From Streptomyces sp. LUP47B (GTDB lineage Bacteria > Actinomycetota > Actinomycetes > Streptomycetales > Streptomycetaceae), in contig NZ_MJAH01000015.1 in NCBI RefSeq assembly GCF_001746295.1, positions 62,001-126,000 on the forward strand: DNA of 64,000 nt, read 5' to 3'. How positions within the stretch are numbered: the stretch's first letter is position 1; every line of letters begins with the position of its first letter. Under the pieces are notes generated by a model. The model searched no databases. It was given only the letters and a program-made list of their open reading frames with translations, and had not been told where the DNA came from. Positions 42,605 through 50,826 of the stretch are shown in pieces. Made by a program: the position numbers and the translations under genes.

Positions 42605-43363
42605 ATGGACACCAAGAACGTGAAGACCGCCGTGGTGACCGGAGCGGGCTCCGGGATCGGCCGTGCGGTCGCCGTGGAACTGCTGCGTACGGGCTGGTCG
42701 GTGGCGCTGGCGGGGCGGCGGACCGAGACCCTGGAGGAGACGGCGGCGCTGGTGCCCGAGGGCGCCGGTCTCGCCGTACGGACGGACGTCTCGCGGCCCG
42801 ATGACGTGGCCGCGCTGTTCGCCGCCGCCGTGGAGCGGTTCGGGCGGGTGGATCTGCTGTTCAACAACGCGGGGACGTTCGGTCCCGGCGGGGTGCCGGT
42901 GGAGGAGCTGCCGTACGACGCCTGGCGGCATGTGGTGGACACCAACCTCAACGGGGCGTTCCTGTGCGCGCAGGCGGCGTACCGGCAGATGAAGGAGCAG
43001 GACCCGCAGGGCGGGCGGATCATCAACAACGGTTCGATCTCCGCGCACACACCGCGGCCGCACTCCGTCGCCTACACCGCGACCAAGCACGCGCTCACCG
43101 GCCTCACCAAGTCGCTGTCGCTGGACGGGCGGCCGTACGGCATCGCGGTGGGGCAGATCGACATCGGGAACGCGGCGACGGACATGACCGCGCGGATGGG
43201 GACCGGGGCGTTGCAGGCCAACGGGGAGGTCGCGCCGGAACCTGTGATGGACGTGGCCGATGTGGCGCGCACGGTGCGGCACATGGCGGAGCTTCCGCTG
43301 GGGGCGAACGTGCAGTTCGCGACCGTACTGGCGACGGCGATGCCGTATGTGGGGCGTGGCTGA
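42605..43363 (+). CDS. short-chain dehydrogenase/reductase (classical SDR)
   Basis: 252 residues. Cofactor loop TGAGSGIGRAV, NNAG in LLFNNAGTFG, catalytic Ser in NNGSISA and YxxxK in YTATK. The pocket Arg after the first strand (LAGRRTETL) favours NADP. ATG 42605 follows TGCGGGTTC. Probably co-transcribed with the Gfo/Idh/MocA gene, so the two may act on the same sugar- or alcohol-type substrate (inference). The C-terminus carries FATVLATAMPYVGRG. Confidence 0.93.
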   Translation: MDTKNVKTAVVTGAGSGIGRAVAVELLRTGWSVALAGRRTETLEETAALVPEGAGLAVRTDVSRPDDVAALFAAAVERFGRVDLLFNNAGTFGPGGVPVEELPYDAWRHVVDTNLNGAFLCAQAAYRQMKEQDPQGGRIINNGSISAHTPRPHSVAYTATKHALTGLTKSLSLDGRPYGIAVGQIDIGNAATDMTARMGTGALQANGEVAPEPVMDVADVARTVRHMAELPLGANVQFATVLATAMPYVGRG

Positions 43364-43497
43364 GCAGCCGATCTCCCCAAGCGGAATATGTTCTTCCACC
43401 CCCACCGTGGCCGGTTGGCGGCTTATGCTCATCACGCGTCCTCCACAAGAGCTTCACACTTGGGGGGTGGCGTTCCGTCGACCGCATCCGAGGGGGA

Positions 43498-43582
43498 GCG
43501 CGGCGGCCATCCATGGACCGGGTGGGGGTGGATCTCGCGTGGGACCGCGAGGTACGCACCGGTCCATGGACGGCCGCCGCGC
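43498..43582 (+). promoter_or_regulatory. nested long inverted repeat upstream of the ABC permease gene
   Basis: Bases 43498-43521 and 43559-43582 are complementary at 23 of 24 positions (arms open with GCGCGGCGGCC and close with GGACCGG). The 37-base loop itself contains a second perfect hairpin, CTCGCG (43534-43539) with CGCGAG (43546-43551). The whole lies in the 342-base gap between the SDR stop and the permease ATG. It may be a structured leader RNA, a terminator of the SDR operon or a protein-binding site; there is no T-run after it. Confidence 0.7.
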
Positions 43583-43637
43583 ACATTCTCAGCTCGCGCA
43601 CATCCCTTCTCAGCCCGCGCATATCCCTTCCTCACGG
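43578..43637 (+). repeat. short direct repeats after the inverted repeat
   Basis: Three successive units beginning CGCGCACATT/CGCGCACATC/CGCGCATATC at 43578, 43595 and 43616, each continuing as CCCTTCTCAGC-like sequence, spaced 17 and 21 bases. They overlap the right arm of the inverted repeat and could be binding sites. Apart from these and the inverted repeat, the gap 43364-43705 holds no gene. Confidence 0.55.
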
Positions 43638-43705
43638 CGCCGCAATGCTGCGTCCCTACCTTGAGGGCGCGCCCACAGCGGGCGCCAAGAACCTCGAGGA
43701 ACGGG

Positions 43706-45169
43706 ATGTTTGGCATCTATCTCAAGCGCGAGCTGGGCCGGCGCAAGAAGGCGGCCCTGGTCATCGCTCTGGGTCTGGCGCTCGGTATCGCGCTGGTCAT
43801 CACCGTCAACTCGGTGTCGGCCGGCATGACTCAGGCTCAGGACAAGGTCCTGAAGTCGCTCTACGGGCTCGGCACCGACATGACCGTCACCAAGACCAGG
43901 TCGGCCCCGACGTCGGGAAGTTCGGGCAGACCGAACTTCCAGTTCGACGCCAACTCCAACGACAGCGACGACACGCAGAGCTCCGACCGCGTGACGACCC
44001 AGGGCGGTCAGGCCCTGGCGGCCGGCGTGGTCACCAAGGTCTCGAAGCAGACCGGCGTGGCGAGCGCGGTGGGCGCGCTGACCCTGAACGTCACCAAGGT
44101 CGACGGCTCCTTCACCCAGGGCAAGGCACAGAGTTCGGGTGGAAACACCGGGAACGGCGGCCAGGGCGGTCCGGGCGGCGGCAGCAGTGGCAGCACCGCC
44201 GCGCCCCAGGTCCAGGGCGGCGGCGCCAACTTCGACGTGAACTCCTACTCGGTCGCCGGGGTGGACGTCACCGACCAGACGCTCGGCCCGCTGGCCGGCT
44301 CCAAGGTCACCACCGGCAAGACCTTCACCGCAGCGCAGACCGACGCGAAGGTCGCCGTCGTCAGCAAGGCGTACGCCAAGGAGAACTCCCTCAAGGTCGG
44401 CGGGACCCTGAAGATCTCCGGCACCAAGTACACGATCATCGGCATCGCGACGCCCGACAGCAGTGAGTCCACCACCGACGTCTACCTGCCCCTGAAGCAG
44501 GCCCAGACGCTGGCCGACGCCAAGAACCAGGTCACCACGATCTACGTCAAGGCGAGCGACTCGAAGCAGATCGACTCCGTCAAGTCGGCGATCCAGAAGA
44601 ACATCTCCGGTACGACCGTCACCACCTCCGCCGATCTCGCGGAGACCGTCTCCGGGTCCCTGTCCACCGCCTCCGACCTCGCGACCAGCGTGGGCAAGTG
44701 GCTGTCGATCGCCGTGCTCGTCGCCGCCTTCCTGGTCGCCGCGCTGCTGACCTCCTCGGCGGTCTCCCGCCGGGTGCGCGAGTTCGGCACCCTGAAGGCG
44801 CTCGGCTGGCCGAGTCGCCGGGTCACCCGGCAGGTCGTCGGCGAGTCGATGGTGAACGGCCTGCTCGGCGGCGCCCTCGGGATCGGCCTCGGCCTCGCGG
44901 CCGCGTACGCCGTGACCATGATCAGCCCCAAGCTGACCGCCCAGCTCGGCAACACCGGCGGCGGTGCGGGCGGCCCCGGCGGTGGCGGTGGCCCCGGCCG
45001 GCAGGCCACCCAGAACACCATGGAGATCGCGCTGTCCGCGCCCGTCTCGATGACCACCATCGCGCTCGCGGTGGGCCTGGCGGTGACCGGCGGGCTGATC
45101 GCCGGGGCGATGGGCGGGTGGCGGGCCTCGCGGATGCGGCCCGCGGACGCGCTGCGCAGCGTGTCGTAA
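43706..45169 (+). CDS. ABC transporter permease, MacB/FtsX type
   Basis: 487 residues. TM1 is KKAALVIALGLALGIALVITVNSVSAGM; then a large extracytoplasmic MacB-like domain (about 40-325) holding a Gly/Asn/Ser-rich insert (SSGGNTGNGGQGGPGGGSSG). Three TMs of the FtsX domain follow (LSIAVLVAAFLVAALLTSSAVSRRVREFGTLKALGWPSRRV, GESMVNGLLGGALGIGLGLAAAYA, and the last near 450), with a second Gly-rich loop. The REFGTLKALGW motif is diagnostic. It works with the ATPase encoded 41 bases downstream, probably exporting a peptide or acting in envelope maintenance. ATG 43706 after GAGGAACGGG. Confidence 0.9.
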   Translation: MFGIYLKRELGRRKKAALVIALGLALGIALVITVNSVSAGMTQAQDKVLKSLYGLGTDMTVTKTRSAPTSGSSGRPNFQFDANSNDSDDTQSSDRVTTQGGQALAAGVVTKVSKQTGVASAVGALTLNVTKVDGSFTQGKAQSSGGNTGNGGQGGPGGGSSGSTAAPQVQGGGANFDVNSYSVAGVDVTDQTLGPLAGSKVTTGKTFTAAQTDAKVAVVSKAYAKENSLKVGGTLKISGTKYTIIGIATPDSSESTTDVYLPLKQAQTLADAKNQVTTIYVKASDSKQIDSVKSAIQKNISGTTVTTSADLAETVSGSLSTASDLATSVGKWLSIAVLVAAFLVAALLTSSAVSRRVREFGTLKALGWPSRRVTRQVVGESMVNGLLGGALGIGLGLAAAYAVTMISPKLTAQLGNTGGGAGGPGGGGGPGRQATQNTMEIALSAPVSMTTIALAVGLAVTGGLIAGAMGGWRASRMRPADALRSVS

Positions 45170-45210
45170 CCGCTGTCGCCTTCCCACTTCTTCTTCTCTA
45201 CGGAGTTCCC

Positions 45211-45900
45211 ATGTACAGACTCACCGGCGTCACCAAGCGCTACTCGCGCGGCAAGGAATCGGTGGAGGCGCTGCGGGGCGTCGACCTCACCATCGAGGAC
45301 GGCGACCAGTTGGTCATCCAGGGCCCCACCGGTGGCGGCAAGTCCACGCTGCTGCAGATGATCGGCGGCCTGGACCGCCCGACCGAGGGCAGCGTCGAAC
45401 TGGACGGCGTCGACCTGGCGAAGATCAGCGAGGCCAGGCTGACCCGGCTGCGGGCCGAGAAGATCGGCATCATCTTCCAGTCGTTCAACCTCATCCCGAC
45501 CCTGACCGCGCAGGAGAACGTCGAGACGGCGCTGGTCCCGCTGGGAGTGAAGCCGGCGGAACGGCGTGAGCGGGCGGCGGAGGCGCTCCGCTCGGTGGGG
45601 CTGGGCGAGCGGCTCACCCACGCGCCCTCCGAGCTGTCCGGCGGCCAGCAGCAGCGCGTGGCCATCGCGCGTGCGCTGGTCAAGAAGCCGAAGGTGCTGC
45701 TCGCCGACGAGCCCACCGGCAACCTCGACGAGTCGATGCGCGACGAGATCATGGCGTTGCTGGAGGGGCTGTGGCACGAGTACGGGCTGACGTTCATCCT
45801 GGTCACCCATGACTCGTCGATCGCTCGTCGGGCACCCCGCCTCGCGACCATCAAGGCGGGACAGCTCACGTTGACCGAACAGTCGTTGGCTCAGGGGTAG
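45211..45900 (+). CDS. ABC transporter ATP-binding protein, MacB/LolD type
   Basis: 229 residues. Walker A is GPTGGGKST, where GxSGSGKST is usual in this family, so the third and fifth loop residues differ (Thr and Gly). Q-loop GIIFQSFNLIPTLTAQENVE, signature LSGGQQQRVAIARAL, Walker B VLLADEPTGNLD, switch VTHDSS: all standard for LolD/MacB-type ATPases that pair with FtsX-fold permeases. ATG 45211 has CGGAG 7 bases upstream. Co-transcribed with the permease. Confidence 0.94.
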   Translation: MYRLTGVTKRYSRGKESVEALRGVDLTIEDGDQLVIQGPTGGGKSTLLQMIGGLDRPTEGSVELDGVDLAKISEARLTRLRAEKIGIIFQSFNLIPTLTAQENVETALVPLGVKPAERRERAAEALRSVGLGERLTHAPSELSGGQQQRVAIARALVKKPKVLLADEPTGNLDESMRDEIMALLEGLWHEYGLTFILVTHDSSIARRAPRLATIKAGQLTLTEQSLAQG

Positions 45901-45922
45901 GAGCCGTTCGAGGCGGGGCCGC

Positions 45923-46903
45923 TCACCGTTGCAGAAGGCTGTCGATCTCGGTCAGCTGCTCGGCGGTGAGCGGCCCCTTCTCCATCGCCCCCGCGTTCTG
46001 TTCCGCCTGGGCCACCGACCGGAAGCCGGGGATCGGGATCGTCTTCGGGCTGCGGGCCCAGATCCAGGCCAGGGCGCCCTGGGCGAGCGTACGGCCGTTG
46101 CTCGTCAGGATCTCCTTGAGCGCGTCGATCCTCGCCAGCCACTCCGGGTCGGCCGCCGCGCCGTCGCCGAAGCCCTGGAGCCAGGCCGGGGGCCTGCTGC
46201 GGATGTCGCCGGCGTCCTTGGGCCCTTGGCGCTTACCGGCCAGCAACCCCATCGCGAGAGGGCTGCGGTTGATGCCGGCCAGGTCCAACTCCTCGCACAG
46301 GGAAAGCATTTCGGGCGCGTCCTGCAGCACGTTGAGGGCGTGCTGTACGGCCGTGCAGTGCTCCCCCTGCGCGAACACCGCGGCGCGGGCGGGGTCGTCG
46401 GTGCTCCAGGCGTAGGCGCGGATCAGCCCTTCGCCCACGAACTCCTCGCACAGGTCCCGGAGTTCGGCCGCGCGCTCGGGGTCCAGGTCGTTCAGGTGCA
46501 GCTGGTACAGGTCGACATGGTCGGTGCCGAGCCGGCCGAGGGACGCCGTGAGGGCGCGGCGGGCGTGGGCCGGGGTGTCGTCGACGCCGGTGCGGGTGCG
46601 GGTCTCCTCGTCGAAGACGTTGCCCCACTTGGTGGCGAGAACCACGTCGTCCCGCCGCTTGCCGAGAGCGCGGCCGAGGACGCGTTCGCTGTGCCCGGCG
46701 CCATAGGTGTCCGCCGTGTCGAAGAAGGTGACGCCGAGGTCGAGGGCGCGGTGCACCGCCCGTACGGACTCCTCGTCGTCGACCTTGCCCCAGCCGAGGG
46801 GCTGTCCGTCCGCGTCCTGCCATTCGCCGCCGATCGCCCAGCAGCCGAAGCCGACTGCGCTGACCTCGATGCCGGAGCGGCCGAGAGTGCGTGTGATCTC
46901 CAT
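45923..46903 (-). CDS. aldo/keto reductase
   Basis: 326 residues, (beta/alpha)8 barrel. The catalytic tetrad is visible: Asp in FFDTADTYGAGHSE, Tyr in the same block, Lys in VVLATKWGN and His in LYQLHLND. NADPH site: IPIPGFRSVAQAEQN near the C-terminus. GRSGIEVSAVGFGCWAIGGEW is the family opening. Reduces aldehydes or ketones, substrate unknown. ATG 46903; the frame is open upstream but without family similarity. Convergent with the ABC ATPase. Confidence 0.93.
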   Translation of the reverse strand: MEITRTLGRSGIEVSAVGFGCWAIGGEWQDADGQPLGWGKVDDEESVRAVHRALDLGVTFFDTADTYGAGHSERVLGRALGKRRDDVVLATKWGNVFDEETRTRTGVDDTPAHARRALTASLGRLGTDHVDLYQLHLNDLDPERAAELRDLCEEFVGEGLIRAYAWSTDDPARAAVFAQGEHCTAVQHALNVLQDAPEMLSLCEELDLAGINRSPLAMGLLAGKRQGPKDAGDIRSRPPAWLQGFGDGAAADPEWLARIDALKEILTSNGRTLAQGALAWIWARSPKTIPIPGFRSVAQAEQNAGAMEKGPLTAEQLTEIDSLLQR

Positions 46904-46959
46904 GGGTGAGAACGCTAGGAGTTGGAGCGCACACGAGCGCAAGGGGCCGTACGGGAAAC

Positions 46960-47286
46960 TTAGGCCTGGCCGGTCTCGAAGCGGGAGATCCTGCCGTCCT
47001 CCTCGACCGTGAAGTCCCAGCGGGTGCGCATCTCGCCCCAGGTGTCGTTGCTGTAGTGGGCGAGGAGGGAACGGCCGCCGTTGGACTCGTTGTCGACGTC
47101 GATGTGGCCGTGGGAGGAGAAGATCTCCCGGTCGATCCACTCGTCGAGGTCACGGTCGCTGCCGTCGTCCGCCATGGTCGCGCCGGGCGCGAGCAGGGAC
47201 AGAAACGCCTCGCGGTCATGGGCGTTGACGGCGGAGACGAAGGCGCGGACGGCCGGGTCGCTGAGTCTGGCGGTCTGAATCGTCAT
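46960..47286 (-). CDS. SnoaL/NTF2-like fold protein
   Basis: 108 residues forming a single cone-shaped NTF2-like domain: VRAFVSAVNAHDREAFLSLLAPGATMADDGSDRDLDEWIDREIF is the usual helix-turn-helix-strand start, ending in WDFTVEEDGRISRFETGQA. Members are small enzymes or ligand-binding proteins; no catalytic residues can be assigned beyond the general fold. It lies 56 bases upstream of the aldo/keto reductase start on the same strand, so the two likely share a transcript. Confidence 0.85.
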   Translation of the reverse strand: MTIQTARLSDPAVRAFVSAVNAHDREAFLSLLAPGATMADDGSDRDLDEWIDREIFSSHGHIDVDNESNGGRSLLAHYSNDTWGEMRTRWDFTVEEDGRISRFETGQA

Positions 47287-47415
47287 GCCAGCCAGACTCA
47301 CACCGCGCCCCCGGGGCCGCCACCCGAACGGCCGCGCGAGTATTCCGGACAGGTGTGAGCGATGCGACGGTGGAAACGCGAGGGGGGTCTCGTTCCACTT
47401 CTGCTGGGAGTCATC

Positions 47416-47991
47416 GTGACCGCTTACGACCGACGTGATCTGGGCCTGCTGCTCCTCCGGCTGGGAGCCGGAGGTGTGCTGGCCGCCCACGGCGCACAGA
47501 AACTGCTCGGCTGGTTCGGCGGGGGCGGCATCGAGGGAACCGGCCAGTTCATGGAGTCCGTCGGCTACGCGCCGGGCCGGGCGAGCGCCACGGCGGCGGG
47601 GCTGGCCGAGGCGGGCGGCGGCACCCTGCTGGCCCTGGGCCTGGCAACCCCGGCGGCGGGCGCGGCGGCGGCCGGCGCGATGGCAGGCGCGGCCGCGGTA
47701 CACGCCCCCAACGGCTTCTTCAACGCGGGCGGCGGCTACGAGTACGCGGCCACGCTGGGGCTCACGGCGGCGGGCCTGGCGGTGACGGGGCCGGGCCGGA
47801 TCTCCCTGGACCACGCCCTCGGCCACACGGTCAACCGCGGATGGATGGTGCCGGTGGCCCTCGCGGCGACGGGGCTGGCGACCGCGGCGGTGGTGGGGAC
47901 GCGGGCGCGTCGGCTGCGGGGCAAGGACGACGGGGGCGACGACGCGCAGACGGCGCTGTTCAACGAGGAGGAGGCGTTGTTCGAGGAGTAG
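47416..47991 (+). CDS. DoxX-family membrane protein
   Basis: 191 residues, four transmembrane helices. The opening LGLLLLRLGAGGVLAAHGAQKLLGWFGGGG ('LLRLxLGxxFLxHGxxKLFGWFGG') is the DoxX signature, followed by a short GxxPxxxA region, GLAEAGGGTLLALGLATP and a HAPNGFFNAGGGYEY loop. DoxX proteins associate with thiosulfate/quinone or redox-stress systems; role here unknown. The GTG at 47416 has GGGAG 5 bases upstream and is preferred over an in-frame ATG at 47362. A hydrophilic acidic tail ends the protein. Confidence 0.86.
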   Translation: MTAYDRRDLGLLLLRLGAGGVLAAHGAQKLLGWFGGGGIEGTGQFMESVGYAPGRASATAAGLAEAGGGTLLALGLATPAAGAAAAGAMAGAAAVHAPNGFFNAGGGYEYAATLGLTAAGLAVTGPGRISLDHALGHTVNRGWMVPVALAATGLATAAVVGTRARRLRGKDDGGDDAQTALFNEEEALFEE

Positions 47992-48027
47992 CCGACCCGA
48001 ATCCGACGCCGTGGCAAGCTGCTCCGC

Positions 48028-48489
48028 ATGAGTGATCACGGCATGCCCTCTCCGGACCTCTGGAAGTCCGTCGACGCCCTGTGGACCTGGCTGGAGACGG
48101 ACCAGCCCGTGAGCGGCCGCGAAGGCCTCCTCCTGCGGATACTGAAGCTGTCCGAAGAGGTCGGCGAGGTCTCCGAGGCCGTCATCGGGGCGATCGGCCA
48201 GAACCCCCGCAAGGGCGTCAGCCACACCTGGGAGGACGTGCAGGGTGAGCTGTGCGACGTGGTGATCACCGCGTTGGTGGCGCTGCGCACGCTGACCCCG
48301 GACACTCGCGAGGTCTTCCACCGGCATCTGAGCCGGGTGACGGAGCGTTCACTCGGCCCGAGAGTGTCTGACCCCTCACCCGGTCGGGCTACGCCCCCGG
48401 GGCACCGCGGCCTACGAGGCAGTCGCCCCCAGAGCGACCTGCCAAGAGATCGACGGCATGGCACGCCGACCGACCGAGGACTCGGGTAG
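48028..48489 (+). CDS. MazG-like nucleotide pyrophosphohydrolase with an anomalous C-terminus
   Basis: 153 residues. The first ~110 are a compact all-alpha NTP-pyrophosphatase domain: LKLSEEVGEVSEAVIGAIG (ExxE metal motif), then GELCDVVITALVALRTL (ExxD). It hydrolyses (d)NTPs to monophosphates in house-cleaning; exact substrate unknown. Beyond about residue 112 the protein runs into Pro/Arg-rich sequence with no family similarity; this tail is DNA that in another frame encodes part of a decayed M24 peptidase. The native stop may therefore have been lost by a recombination or deletion. ATG 48028. Confidence 0.82.
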   Translation: MSDHGMPSPDLWKSVDALWTWLETDQPVSGREGLLLRILKLSEEVGEVSEAVIGAIGQNPRKGVSHTWEDVQGELCDVVITALVALRTLTPDTREVFHRHLSRVTERSLGPRVSDPSPGRATPPGHRGLRGSRPQSDLPRDRRHGTPTDRGLG

Positions 48490-48723
48490 GGCGAATACGC
48501 CGCCGAACGCACCGGCCACGGCATCGGAGTCACCGCACACGAGCCGCCGTACCTCACCGAGGGCGAGGAGCCCTTCCCCGTCCCCGGCATGTGCTTCTCG
48601 ATCGGGTCGGGTGTGTATCTGCCGGGCCGCTTCGGCGTACAGGTCGAGGACGTCGTGACATGTACGGCGGACGGGGAAAGGCGGCTCAACGCCACGGATC
48701 GGGGGATGGCGATCGTGGCGTGA
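48410..48723 (+). pseudogene. remnant of an M24 (Xaa-Pro aminopeptidase-like) peptidase C-terminus
   Basis: Bases 48410-48484 read AYEAVAPRATCQEIDGMARR..EDSG in one frame; after a single-base shift and a TAG at 48487 the next frame continues GEYAAERTGHGIGVTAHEPP, EGEEPFPVPGMCFSIGSGVY, LPGRFGVQVEDVVTC and DRGMAIVA before TGA at 48723. These follow, in order, the last third of creatinase/aminopeptidase P proteins (RTGHGIGxxxHEPP, metal His; the usual EPG of GMxFSxEPG is IGSG here). The N-terminal two thirds are absent. One frameshift, one nonsense codon and a lost catalytic Glu make it a pseudogene. It overlaps the MazG-like reading frame's tail. Confidence 0.8.
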
Positions 48724-48745
48724 GAGCGCCGGCCGCCGTGCCTCC

Positions 48746-50035
48746 TCAGCCGCGCAGCCGGTCGAAGCCGAACGGGGCGAGGACCTCGGGGCGGCGGCCG
48801 GTGCGGATGTACTCGGCGAGCCGGTGGCCGGTGGCGGGACCCAGGGTGACGCCGAGCATGCCGTGGCCGGTGGCCGCGAAGACGTTCTCCCGGCCTGGCA
48901 GACGGTCGATCACCGGGAGGCCGTCCGGCAGGAAGGGCCGGCCGCCGACCCAGGGGTCGCGGATCAGGCTCACCAGGTCGTCGGGGTCGTCGAACCACCG
49001 GCCCAGGTAGTGTCGGCTGGCGAGCGCCACCGCGACGATCCGGCGCCAGTCGAGGCGGTTGTTGTTGCCGCTCAGCTCCATCGTGCCGCCGATCCGGGTG
49101 GTGGTGCCGATCGGTGAGGCGACGGCCCTGCGCTCGCCGAAGTACAGGGTGTGCCGGGGCGCCGGGTCCAGGTCGACCGCGAAGCTGTAGCCCTTCCCGG
49201 CCTGGAGCGGCAGCCGGTGTCCGAGCTCGCGCAGCAGCGCGGGGGACCGCATTCCGGCGGCGACGACGACGGCGGAACAGGGGATCTCGCCCCGGTCGGT
49301 CCGGAGTGCGGTCACCCGCCCTGCCCCGGACCGGAATCCGGTGACCTCCGCGTTCTCGTGGACCTTCACACCCGCGGCGGCGAGCGCCTCGCCGAGCCCG
49401 CGGGCGAACCCCTCCGGATCGACCACGCCCTCGCCCTCGACGAGGTAGGCCGCGCGCACCTTGGACGAGAGCGCGCCGTCCAGCAGACGGGCCTCGTCGC
49501 CCGTGGTGATGTCGTCGGGCATCGGGTAGTGGCCCTCCGCCATCTCCCGCTGGATCGCGAGGTGATGACGGGCCTCGGCCGCCGACAGGAACGCGTGCAC
49601 CATGCCGGGCCGGGTCAGGGTGGTGGCCACCCCGGCCTCGCGCAGCCCGTCGAAGAGGTCGAAGGTGTCGTGGTTCAGGTCGGCGATCGCCGCGTAGCCC
49701 CGCCGGAAGGCGGCCGGTGCACTGCTGCGCCAGAACCGCCACAGCCAGCGCAGGAACGCCGGGTCGGGAAGGGGCCGCAGATAGAGCGGCGAGTCCGGAC
49801 GGCCCACCGAGCGCAGGGCGTAGCGCAGCACTCCGGGGGACGGAACGGGCGTCGAGTGGCTGAGGCAGACCCAGCCCGCGTTGCCCCGGGACACCCCCGA
49901 GCCCAGCCCGCGCCGCTCGACGACCTCCACCGGAAGTCCGGCCGCCGCCAGGTAGTACGCGGTGCACAGTCCTACGACACCGCCCCCGACGACCACCACG
50001 GGTCCGTCGCCGGTGAGCGCCGGTGTACCGGTCAC
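48746..50035 (-). CDS. FAD-dependent D-amino-acid dehydrogenase/oxidase (DadA-like)
   Basis: 429 residues of the DAO family. N-terminal FAD loop VVVVGGGVVGLCTAYYLAAAG with VEVVERRGLGSGVSRGNAGW (the 'SGxSxxNAGxV' DadA mark); later AVVVAAGMRSPALL, GKGYSFAVDL and the C-terminal GHGMLGVTLGPATGHRLAE, also DadA-like. It oxidises D-amino acids, or a related imino/amino acid such as hydroxyproline, to keto acids. The GTG at 50035 overlaps the stop of the ABC ATPase gene (GTGA), placing it last in the uptake operon, so the transported compound is probably its substrate. Confidence 0.9.
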   Translation of the reverse strand: MTGTPALTGDGPVVVVGGGVVGLCTAYYLAAAGLPVEVVERRGLGSGVSRGNAGWVCLSHSTPVPSPGVLRYALRSVGRPDSPLYLRPLPDPAFLRWLWRFWRSSAPAAFRRGYAAIADLNHDTFDLFDGLREAGVATTLTRPGMVHAFLSAAEARHHLAIQREMAEGHYPMPDDITTGDEARLLDGALSSKVRAAYLVEGEGVVDPEGFARGLGEALAAAGVKVHENAEVTGFRSGAGRVTALRTDRGEIPCSAVVVAAGMRSPALLRELGHRLPLQAGKGYSFAVDLDPAPRHTLYFGERRAVASPIGTTTRIGGTMELSGNNNRLDWRRIVAVALASRHYLGRWFDDPDDLVSLIRDPWVGGRPFLPDGLPVIDRLPGRENVFAATGHGMLGVTLGPATGHRLAEYIRTGRRPEVLAPFGFDRLRG

Positions 50036-50826
50036 GACGCGCTTCCGTACGAGGCGAGGAACTCCCGGGTGCGGGCCTGGGAGGGGTTGTCGAGCACGTC
50101 CTCGGGCCTGCCCTCCTCCACGATCCGGCCGCCGTCGACGAAGACGACGTGGTCGGACACCTCGCGGGCGAAGGGCAGTTCGTGGGTGACCAGCAGCATC
50201 GTCATCCCGTCCGCGGCGAGTTCGCGCATCACGCTCAGTACCTCCCGGGTCGCCTCGGGGTCCAGGGAGGATGTGGGCTCGTCGAAGAGCAGCAGTTCGG
50301 GCTTGAGGGCGAGGGCCCGCGCGATGGCGACGCGTTGCTGTTCGCCGCCGGACAGCTGCTCGGGCCGGCCGAGGGCACGGTGCGCGACGCCGACCCGGCG
50401 CAGCAGCGTGACGGCACGTTCCAGCGCCTCCTGCTCCGGGATGCCCGCCTTGCGCTGGGCCAGGACGACGTTCTCCACGGCGGTCAGGTGCGGGAAGAGG
50501 TTGAACCGCTGGAAGACCATGCCGACGGTACGGCGCAGCCGGGGCAGGTCGCGGCAGACCGTGCGGCCGTCGCTGTGCACCACCTCTCCGGCGACCTCGA
50601 TCGTGCCGCGGTCGGGCCGTTCCAGCAGGTTGACGCAGCGCATCAGGGTCGTCTTGCCGCCGCCGCTCTGTCCGATGACGCTGACGATCCGGCCGCGGTC
50701 GACCTCCAGGTCCACCTGGTCGAGGACGAGACGGCCGTCGAAGGACTTGCTCAGGCCGTTGATCCGTACGACGGCCTCCGTCGGTGTCCCAGGCGTGGTC
50801 TGCGGGGTGGTGACGGACTCGGTCAT
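50032..50826 (-). CDS. polar amino acid ABC transporter ATP-binding protein
   Basis: 264 residues. Walker A IGQSGGGKTTL, Q-loop VGMVFQRFNLFPHLTAVENV (the FQxFNLFPHxTxxxN wording is specific for GlnQ/HisP-type ATPases), signature LSGGEQQRVAIARAL, Walker B LLLFDEPTSSLDPE, switch VTHELPFAREV. It energises uptake with the permease upstream (ATGA overlap) and the binding lipoprotein. The N-terminal 20 residues are a Thr/Pro-rich extension. Confidence 0.94.
   Translation of the reverse strand: MTESVTTPQTTPGTPTEAVVRINGLSKSFDGRLVLDQVDLEVDRGRIVSVIGQSGGGKTTLMRCVNLLERPDRGTIEVAGEVVHSDGRTVCRDLPRLRRTVGMVFQRFNLFPHLTAVENVVLAQRKAGIPEQEALERAVTLLRRVGVAHRALGRPEQLSGGEQQRVAIARALALKPELLLFDEPTSSLDPEATREVLSVMRELAADGMTMLLVTHELPFAREVSDHVVFVDGGRIVEEGRPEDVLDNPSQARTREFLASYGSAS

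Noticed and set aside
43388..43705. N-terminal extension of the ABC permease by 106 residues
   Set aside because: The extension would translate the inverted repeat and direct repeats, has no membrane or domain features, and a good ATG with GAGGAACGGG exists at 43706.
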